A stretch of DNA of 6,396 nt from Bacillota bacterium. GTDB lineage: Bacteria > Bacillota > Clostridia > Peptostreptococcales > Natronincolaceae. The DNA lies in assembly GCA_023387935.1 (NCBI GenBank), contig JAEWHG010000004.1, positions 1-6,396 on the forward strand, in the 5' to 3' direction. The position numbers and the translations under genes are program-made. Positions within the stretch are counted from its first letter, which is position 1. Each line of letters opens with the position of its first letter. Shown piece by piece: positions 1 through 4,363 of the stretch. The notes under the pieces were generated by a model, which worked only from the letters and a program-made list of their open reading frames with translations, ran no database searches and was not told the DNA's origin.

Positions 1-2
1 TA

Positions 3-359
3 TTTAGACATATCTATCTATTACTTATAGTTATGGTAGGTTGGGTGTTCTTTAGAGCTGAAAACATAATCCAAGCAACTGAATTTTTAAAGGTTTTAAT
101 AGGTGGAAATAATTTATTATACAATAATTCATTCTTAACATATATGAGTAGTTCAGGTTTTATGATTATTTTAGCCATGCTATTTGCAACACCTATAGTA
201 TCGAAGGTAAGAAACATAATAGAAATTAAGAATCAGAAGTTAGTGGAAAATCATTTGGCATACTGTTTACATTCTATGTTTTTAATGATATTGATGTTTT
301 CTATTGTTGTGATACTGATAAATTCAACTTATAATCCGTTTTTATATTTTAGATTTTAA
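3..359 (+). CDS. MBOAT family O-acyltransferase (AlgI-like), C-terminal part
   Basis: The frame is open to the left edge, so only the last 118 residues are visible and the true start lies outside the window. The segment has the usual C-terminal signature of AlgI/DltB-type membrane-bound O-acyltransferases: a VGWVFFRAE motif at the end of a membrane segment, then an amphipathic stretch (ATEFLKVLIGG), two further hydrophobic spans (about residues 50-66 and 89-107 of the visible part) and the typical ending YNPFLYFRF. The catalytic His expected in this family would lie upstream and cannot be checked. Family members move acyl groups (usually acetyl) across the membrane onto exopolysaccharide or cell-wall polymers. 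The next gene encodes a DHHW protein, the usual partner of AlgI-like proteins, and its ribosome binding site overlaps this stop codon, so the two are almost certainly co-transcribed. The family call is firm; the polymer modified is unknown. Confidence 0.88.
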   Translation, partial: FRHIYLLLIVMVGWVFFRAENIIQATEFLKVLIGGNNLLYNNSFLTYMSSSGFMIILAMLFATPIVSKVRNIIEIKNQKLVENHLAYCLHSMFLMILMFSIVVILINSTYNPFLYFRF

Positions 360-370
360 GGAGATGGAAT

Positions 371-1561
371 ATGAATAATAATAAAGCTAAATGGGTAGCA
401 ATACCATTTTTAATAATCATTATGGGAACATTTATTATTAGCATAATGAGCAAAGATCGAGTAGTTAGTGCTTCAGAAAATAGGACATTACAACAAAAAC
501 CAACTGTAGCAGATATAAAGAAAGGTGCATATACTAGTAAATTTGAAACTTATTTTTCGGATCAATTTCCATTTAGAGAAGAGCTTTCTATGGTATATTC
601 AAAGGCGAATCTTATTTTTGGAAATAATAAAATCAGAAACTACTATTTATTAGATGATAATTGGATTATGCCAACTCCTGCAAAGATAATATCGGATGAA
701 GAACTAGAAGATTTGGCTAAGGATATCAATGAATTAACTCAAATAGGGATAGAGACAAATAAAGAGGTTTATTACGTATCTACTCCCCATAAAGAGAGTA
801 TGTTATCCCATTTATATCCAAAGTACACTGAAGGATTGGAAAACTCAATAAATAATAAGAATAGATTTAAGAAATATATTGATACAGAAAAAACTAAATT
901 TATAGATGTAGATGAACATTTTTTAAAAGGATTTACTGAACAGGAAAGAGAAAAACTATATTTTAAAACAGATCATCACTGGAATGGAATAGGTGCATTT
1001 GAAGGTTTTAAATATATGATGGAAGAAATGAATATATTAGCTGATAAACCTTGGGATGAATATACTACAACCATGTTTGATAAAGGATATTTTTTAGGAA
1101 GCTATAACAAAAATTTGAACAAGCTAGTGCAAGAAGATGAAATAATACCCTATGTTCATATGAAAAACAAGCAAAACTATGAGTATTTTAAATTTGATGG
1201 AACTATGGATGTGAAGGGAAAAGAAGAAGATTTTGTTGCTAGAGATAGAGAAAAAGAAGAAATACTATATGGCGGCGCATATATGTTTGGTAATGCTTGT
1301 TCTATCTTAAAGATAAGAAATGAGGAGGCTTTAACGAATAAAAAAGTTATGATCTTTAGAGATAGCTATCAAGCCCCTACATCATGGTTATTTGCTGATA
1401 TATTTGAAGAAGTTCAGTTAGTAGATCCTAGATATATTGAGGATTTAGATATGACTATTGATGATATGATAAGGGAAAGTGATGCAGATACTGTTATGTT
1501 TATGTACAATAATACGGATTTTAAAATGATGATAGAGACAATGCGAGAACAGAGACAATAA
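371..1561 (+). CDS. DHHW-motif (AlgJ/AlgX-like SGNH fold) polysaccharide O-acetylation protein
   Basis: This is a 396-residue protein with one hydrophobic anchor (about residues 8-26) and a large extracellular domain. The stretch FSDQFPFRE near residues 62-70 and the motif TDHHWN (D201, H202, H203, W204) are hallmarks of the DHHW family. The late FRDSYQ motif (D331, S332) matches the GDSF-type serine block of AlgJ/AlgX. By analogy with those proteins the likely catalytic triad is D201, H203 and S332 (inference). The C-terminal DPRYIEDL...ADTVMFMYNN block is also typical. The start is the ATG at 371, preceded by AGGAG (359-363) with 7-nt spacing; the Shine-Dalgarno overlaps the stop of the MBOAT gene. 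Together the pair would acetylate, or process acetyl groups on, a cell-surface or secreted polysaccharide. The length is normal and no catalytic residue appears lost. Confidence 0.9.
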   Translation: MNNNKAKWVAIPFLIIIMGTFIISIMSKDRVVSASENRTLQQKPTVADIKKGAYTSKFETYFSDQFPFREELSMVYSKANLIFGNNKIRNYYLLDDNWIMPTPAKIISDEELEDLAKDINELTQIGIETNKEVYYVSTPHKESMLSHLYPKYTEGLENSINNKNRFKKYIDTEKTKFIDVDEHFLKGFTEQEREKLYFKTDHHWNGIGAFEGFKYMMEEMNILADKPWDEYTTTMFDKGYFLGSYNKNLNKLVQEDEIIPYVHMKNKQNYEYFKFDGTMDVKGKEEDFVARDREKEEILYGGAYMFGNACSILKIRNEEALTNKKVMIFRDSYQAPTSWLFADIFEEVQLVDPRYIEDLDMTIDDMIRESDADTVMFMYNNTDFKMMIETMREQRQ

Positions 1562-1611
1562 AACTTTAACGAGGAAATTAATATGCAAAACTCCATTAAA
1601 AGATAGATAGT

Positions 1612-1641
1612 ATTTAATATTTAACATTGTAAATATTAAAT
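1612..1641. repeat. perfect 12-bp A/T inverted repeat, possible operator
   Basis: ATTTAATATTTA (1612-1623) is matched exactly by its reverse complement TAAATATTAAAT (1630-1641) across a 6-nt centre (ACATTG). The right arm overlaps the -35 element of the candidate promoter at 1627-1655. No T-run follows and the stem has no G or C, so it is a poor intrinsic terminator for the upstream operon. A repressor operator is the more natural reading (inference). Confidence 0.5.
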
Positions 1642-1655
1642 GTGTATGTTACTAT
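1627..1655 (+). promoter_or_regulatory. candidate sigma-A promoter for the efflux-gene leader
   Basis: TTGTAA (1627-1632) is followed after 17 nt by TACTAT (1650-1655). A TG dinucleotide at 1647-1648 sits one base before the -10, which makes an extended -10. Each hexamer matches its consensus at 4 of 6 positions. Transcription would start near 1662, leaving a leader of about 140 nt before the transporter start. A competing weak promoter, TTGAAT (1746-1751), 17 nt, TATATC (1769-1774), lies after the terminator. Confidence 0.45.
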
Positions 1656-1669
1656 ATGAATGATTAAAA

Positions 1670-1722
1670 ACAAGATATATTTATTTTGTGATGCATAATA
1701 TATTCTGTTTACTTAATGCACA
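1670..1722 (+). promoter_or_regulatory. leader hairpin and candidate antiterminator of the efflux gene
   Basis: Two structures precede the terminator. A hairpin pairs 1670-1677 with 1682-1689 (8 bp including one G-U, 4-nt loop). A second element pairs 1689-1696 with 1716-1722 (7 bp, bulged A at 1691, 19-nt loop). The right arm of the second element uses bases 1719-1722, the outer half of the terminator's left arm, so this pairing and the terminator cannot form together. That is the expected geometry of an antiterminator. The stems are short and AT-rich, and no ligand or protein binding motif is recognised. Confidence 0.4.
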
Positions 1723-1743
1723 GGTAGCTAGCCTGTGTTTTTT
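1718..1743 (+). terminator. intrinsic terminator (attenuator or end of upstream operon)
   Basis: CACAGG (1719-1724) pairs with CCTGTG (1732-1737) around a 7-nt loop (TAGCTAG), with a possible extra G-U pair between 1718 and 1738. Six T residues follow at once (1738-1743). It lies 58 nt before the transporter start and 157 nt after the DHHW stop. The position fits an attenuator inside the efflux-gene leader somewhat better than a terminator for the operon upstream. Confidence 0.8.
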
Positions 1744-1801
1744 ATTTGAATAAATGGATAGATACATTTATATCTACAGACAAATGATTGGAGAGAATAT
1801 T

Positions 1802-3013
1802 ATGAATGAAAACTGGAAGAAAAAAACAGTGCTGTTTTTGGCCAGCCAGACAATATCACTTTTTGGATCATCATTGGTTCAGTATGCAATAGGATGGTAT
1901 ATTGCATTAAAAACACAATCGGGTATTATGATGACAATAGCAATTGTTTGCGGTTTTTTACCAACCTTTTTCCTCTCACCTTTTGCTGGGGTGTGGGCAG
2001 ATCGTTATAATCGTAAAACATTGATTATCTTGTCAGATTCCATGATAGCAATATCAACCCTTATTATAGCCATATTATTTTTTATGGGATATGATGATTT
2101 ATGGATGCTTTTTGTTGTATCCGCAGTAAGGGCCCTAGGGACAGCAATTCAAACACCAGCCGTGGGAGCTTTTATTCCATATCTTGTGCCAGAGGATAAG
2201 CTTACTAAAGTGAATGCAACAAATGGCAGTATCCAATCAATGATTATGCTTGTGTCACCTATGGTTAGTGGTGCGCTGTTTACTATTACCTCTATGGAAA
2301 TTATATTCTTAATAGATGTTATTACTGCAGCAGTAGCAGTTTTGATATTGTTTTTATTTTTGCATGTGCCTGCTCATGCCAAGGCTTTGGAAAAACAAAA
2401 AACAAGCTACTTTAGTGATATGCAGGAAGGATACAACTATATTAAAAATCATGGATTTGTTAAGCAAATTTTTATATTTTGTGCGATTTTCTTTTTATCA
2501 GCTGCGCCCGTTGCATTCTTAACTCCCTTACAGGTCGCACGTAATTTTGGAGATGATGTTTGGCGTCTGACAGCAATTGAGATCATCTTTTCCGGCGGTA
2601 TGCTGATTGGAGGTATTATAATGGGTTCTTGGGGTGGATTCAAAAATAAGATCCACACAATGGCGCTATCAACACTTGTTATGGGATTCGGTACCTTTGC
2701 GCTTGGCGTTATTCCTATATTTTGGATATATTTATTTTTTATGGGATTAATAGGTATGGTTATGCCTCTCTTTAATACACCATTTACGGTTTTATTACAA
2801 CAGAAAGTAGAGGCAGATTTTCTAGGTAGAGTGTTCGGTGTTTTGGGAATGATATCAAGTATTATGATGCCCTTAGGAATGCTAATTTTTGGGCCGCTTT
2901 CAGACTTTATAAAAATAGAATGGTTGCTAATTGGAACAGGTGTAGTAATGTTTATTGTAGGATTTGCCATGTTAGTTAACAAAGTACTGATTGAGGCAGG
3001 AAAGCCAATTTAA
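1802..3013 (+). CDS. MFS efflux transporter, Mef/MFS_3-like
   Basis: This is a 403-residue integral membrane protein with about 12 hydrophobic spans, probably a proton-coupled drug or metabolite exporter. The N-terminus (NWKKKTVLFLASQTISLFGS) and the loop 2-3 motif GVWADRYNRK (residues 63-72, with D67, R68, R71 and K72) are typical of the macrolide-efflux Mef(A)-like branch. So are an RALGTAIQTPA stretch, a VPEDKLTKVNA loop, and a central EGYNYIKNHG linker between the two six-helix halves. The start chosen is the ATG at 1802, with GGAGAG at 1790-1795 and 6-nt spacing. The in-frame ATG at 1754 would add 16 residues, has no ribosome binding site and begins only 10 nt after the terminator T-run. 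Substrate cannot be told from sequence. Base use looks less AT-biased than in neighbouring genes (more GTG, GGC and GCG codons; judged by eye), which may indicate transfer. Regulation may be by attenuation in the leader. Confidence 0.88.
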   Translation: MNENWKKKTVLFLASQTISLFGSSLVQYAIGWYIALKTQSGIMMTIAIVCGFLPTFFLSPFAGVWADRYNRKTLIILSDSMIAISTLIIAILFFMGYDDLWMLFVVSAVRALGTAIQTPAVGAFIPYLVPEDKLTKVNATNGSIQSMIMLVSPMVSGALFTITSMEIIFLIDVITAAVAVLILFLFLHVPAHAKALEKQKTSYFSDMQEGYNYIKNHGFVKQIFIFCAIFFLSAAPVAFLTPLQVARNFGDDVWRLTAIEIIFSGGMLIGGIIMGSWGGFKNKIHTMALSTLVMGFGTFALGVIPIFWIYLFFMGLIGMVMPLFNTPFTVLLQQKVEADFLGRVFGVLGMISSIMMPLGMLIFGPLSDFIKIEWLLIGTGVVMFIVGFAMLVNKVLIEAGKPI

Positions 3014-3023
3014 AAAATTAATT

Positions 3024-3076
3024 TGTGATAGTAATCACAGTTTAATAAACAGAATTGGTTTAATATATATATTAAA
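3024..3076. promoter_or_regulatory. cluster of three dyads including a TGTGA-N6-TCACA site
   Basis: The stretch contains TGTGATAGTAATCACA (3024-3039), a perfect TGTGA-N6-TCACA dyad identical to the CRP-family consensus known from E. coli. GTTTAATAAAC (3040-3050) abuts it, and a perfect 18-bp palindrome TTTAATATATATATTAAA follows at 3059-3076. The first dyad could also fold as a 6-bp hairpin 10 nt after the transporter stop, but no T-run follows, so as a terminator it is weak. A binding site for a CRP/FNR-type regulator is an inference from the consensus alone. Confidence 0.4.
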
Positions 3077-3088
3077 TGGATATGAATA

Positions 3089-3174
3089 TACATCCAAATA
3101 ACTGCGTAATAAAAGTATATTAGGATGTAGTCGCTGTATTATGGAAATAATAGTATTATAAAATTAATATAATA
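3089..3174 (+). promoter_or_regulatory. structured leader upstream of the cupin gene
   Basis: TACATCC (3089-3095) pairs with GGATGTA (3123-3129). After one A-A mismatch the stem continues as AATA/TATT (3097-3100 with 3118-3121), and ACT/AGT (3101-3103 with 3114-3116) can extend it past a bulge. The block TATTAT (3137-3142), ATAATA (3147-3152), TATTAT (3154-3159), ATAATA (3169-3174) follows, ending just before the GGAGG. The first pair forms a hairpin closed by GGAA, and the middle pair is a 13-bp DNA palindrome centred on 3153. No riboswitch class is recognised. The -10 element of the cupin gene may be one of the TATTAT copies, but no convincing -35 was found. Confidence 0.35.
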
Positions 3175-3187
3175 AGGAGGATTATCA

Positions 3188-3526
3188 ATGGATCAATTTA
3201 TTAAAAATATTGAGTTTTCAAAAGCCCTGGATATGGAGTCATTAGTTCAATATCAAGAAGGTCAAGTTGTTAGTAGAACTTTAGCACAAGGGAAAAACTT
3301 AAGCCTAACTTTATTTGCATTCGATAAGGGTGAAGAAATAAGCTCCCACTCTTCTGGTGGAGATGCAATGGTGTATTTGCTTGATGGAGAAGCAGATATA
3401 ACAATAGGGGAAGAGATGTTTAATGTAAAGAAGGGCGAAACCATTGTTATGCCAGCAGGTATTCCACATGCATTATTAGCTAAAGAACAATTTAAAATGC
3501 TCTTAGTAGTTGTATTTAGACCGTAA
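3188..3526 (+). CDS. small single-domain cupin protein
   Basis: This is a 112-residue soluble protein, the size of a single cupin_2 beta-barrel. Cupin motif 1 is partly kept: H54 in the EISSHSSGGDAMVYLLDGEADI stretch, with D59 where family members often have Glu, and the G67 turn. The usual second His of HxH is Ser (S56). Motif 2 is well kept: KKGETIVMPAGIPHALL, with G83, P89, G91 and H94. Metal binding would therefore rest on H54 and H94, perhaps with D59, so an enzyme or a ligand-binding role are both possible and no substrate can be assigned. The ATG at 3188 has a strong AAGGAGG (3174-3180) with 7-nt spacing. No clear terminator follows, so read-through into the gene at 3672 is possible. 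Upstream lies a dyad-rich region that suggests regulated expression. Confidence 0.85.
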   Translation: MDQFIKNIEFSKALDMESLVQYQEGQVVSRTLAQGKNLSLTLFAFDKGEEISSHSSGGDAMVYLLDGEADITIGEEMFNVKKGETIVMPAGIPHALLAKEQFKMLLVVVFRP

Positions 3527-3604
3527 AATATTAATAAAAATAAATAACATAAAATAGCTAGGATATGGCATCGCATTCTTTAGTAAAATTAAATTATTAA
3601 GGAA

Positions 3605-3688
3605 ATGGATGCTTTTTTTACAAAAGAGTCAAAACAAATCATTGGCTATAATTCTTTTTGGAGGGATCAAATTGAAAATATTAATTAA
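3605..3688 (+). CDS. possible 27-residue small ORF overlapping the next gene
   Basis: An open frame starting at ATG 3605 encodes 27 residues beginning MDAFFTKESKQIIGYN and ending DQIENIN, and stops at 3686-3688, 17 nt inside the next gene. AAGGAA directly abuts the ATG, so the ribosome binding site is too close for good initiation. The composition is balanced and protein-like, unlike the lysine- and leucine-rich peptide of the alternative frame. It could be a coupled leader peptide, a remnant of a lost gene's 5' end, or chance. No family is recognised. Confidence 0.22.
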   Translation: MDAFFTKESKQIIGYNSFWRDQIENIN

Positions 3689-4055
3689 TAAAATAAATAA
3701 GGATACGGAAGATATCATTGTTGGTTTTTCAATGGAGTTTGGAAGCGGAACTGCTGTTTGGAATGGAAATCGTATAGCTGAAAAAGATAAGGAATATGAT
3801 GTTCAATACGATATTACAGATTCTTTAGTCTGGGGTAAGGATGTTGTTTTAAGTGAAGAAAAGAAATTTAATATTTCCGGTACAGAAGAAGAAGTTTTTA
3901 TTACGGGAATTTTAGAAAGGATTTATAGTGATGGGCTTGTAGATTTGCGATTTGGTGACAGTATCATTCAAATAGAGATGGAAGGTAATAATCTACCTAA
4001 AGGAGAATATGTTAAAGTAAGAGCGGATAGCCTTGAAGTGTACGATGTTAATTAG
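3672..4055 (+). CDS. unrecognised 127-residue acidic protein, TTG start
   Basis: The preferred start is the TTG at 3672, preceded by GGAGGG (3660-3665) with 6-nt spacing, giving 127 residues beginning MKILINKINKD. An in-frame ATG at 3609 would add 21 residues, but its site (AAGG at 3599-3602) is weaker and the added peptide looks non-native. The protein has no signal peptide or membrane span, is acidic, and is rich in alternating hydrophobic stretches suggesting beta strands. The C-terminal part, with ITGILERIYSDGLVDLRFG and then LPKGEYVKVRADSLEVYDVN, resembles a small barrel of OB-fold type (inference from pattern only). I do not recognise the family and assign no function. It lies 145 nt after the cupin gene on the same strand and is followed by a strong terminator at 4135, so both could share a transcript. 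Confidence 0.8.
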   Translation: MKILINKINKDTEDIIVGFSMEFGSGTAVWNGNRIAEKDKEYDVQYDITDSLVWGKDVVLSEEKKFNISGTEEEVFITGILERIYSDGLVDLRFGDSIIQIEMEGNNLPKGEYVKVRADSLEVYDVN

Positions 4056-4134
4056 TCTTTAAACTGTCCAATATATCATCAGATTATTTTTAAAAAGTAA
4101 TATATAATTATATAAGCTGAAAAATAATACATAT

Positions 4135-4174
4135 AATGTCGATCCAGGGCAATTTGCCTTAATCGACATTTTTT
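4135..4174 (+). terminator. strong intrinsic terminator after the 3672-4055 gene
   Basis: AATGTCGAT (4135-4143) pairs perfectly with ATCGACATT (4162-4170). An inner stem (4146-4151 with 4155-4160, one G-U) continues the hairpin past a small internal loop, and a T-run (4169-4174) follows. It ends the transcript that carries the unrecognised gene, and perhaps the cupin gene. The reverse orientation lacks a comparable T-run. Confidence 0.88.
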
Positions 4175-4235
4175 ATCTATATTCAACAACTGATCTAAGC
4201 CTATCGTAAATAAATTTACTATAAATTTGATAAAA

Positions 4236-4265
4236 TTGTAAAAAAATTCCGAAAAACAATATAAT
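4236..4265 (+). promoter_or_regulatory. sigma-A type promoter of the histidine kinase gene
   Basis: TTGTAA (4236-4241) and a perfect TATAAT (4260-4265) are separated by 18 nt. Transcription would begin near 4272. A GTAAAT-AA-ATTTAC inverted repeat (4206-4219) lies 16 nt upstream of the -35. On the minus strand TGTCGAT (4268-4274), one base away from the Spo0A-box consensus TGTCGAA, overlaps the predicted start point. Confidence 0.65.
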
Positions 4266-4363
4266 CAATCGACAATAAGAAGGTAAATGTAAAGTTTTGT
4301 AGAATTGAATTAAATGTTAAATTTTAGCAAAAATTATATTTTGTTCGGAAGGTGAAGATTTAA

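Larger units (their letters stand above)
4056..4363 (+). other. 308-nt intergenic region
   Basis: No gene is evident here. From left to right it holds AT palindromes at 4084-4100 and 4101-4114, the terminator at 4135-4174, an inverted repeat GTAAAT-AA-ATTTAC at 4206-4219, the promoter at 4236-4265, and a 5' untranslated region of about 92 nt before the kinase. The untranslated region contains a start-stop ATGTAA (4287-4292) and a 13-codon frame (4314-4355) without a ribosome binding site. Neither is supported as a gene. Confidence 0.6.

Noticed and set aside
1583..1606. Seven-codon frame after the DHHW gene as a functional peptide
   Set aside because: It has a good ribosome binding site, but seven codons without a linked regulated structure are not enough to call a gene; it is noted as a possible gene remnant instead.
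1754..1801. Upstream ATG (1754) as the transporter start
   Set aside because: It lacks a ribosome binding site, abuts the terminator T-run, and adds 16 tyrosine- and isoleucine-rich residues not typical of the family; ATG 1802 has GGAGAG at proper spacing.
2449..2982. Long minus-strand open frame (177 codons) inside the transporter gene
   Set aside because: It lies antisense to a clear membrane-protein gene, is rich in Pro, Ile and Lys as expected for a mirror of hydrophobic codons, and has no ribosome binding site or recognisable domain.
3024..3039. Intrinsic terminator of the transporter gene
   Set aside because: The hairpin has only 6 bp and no T-run, so it is kept as a possible regulator site rather than called a terminator.
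3168..3173. Perfect TATAAT as the cupin -10 element
   Set aside because: It ends one base before the AAGGAGG, so a transcript starting from it would lack the ribosome binding site.
3262..3576. Minus-strand open frame opposite the cupin gene
   Set aside because: It is fully antisense to a well-supported cupin, with no family signature or initiation signals.
4287..4355. Leader peptides in the kinase 5' region (ATGTAA at 4287; 13-codon frame 4314-4355)
   Set aside because: They lack properly spaced ribosome binding sites, have no stall-like or regulatory composition, and no terminator lies between them and the kinase.
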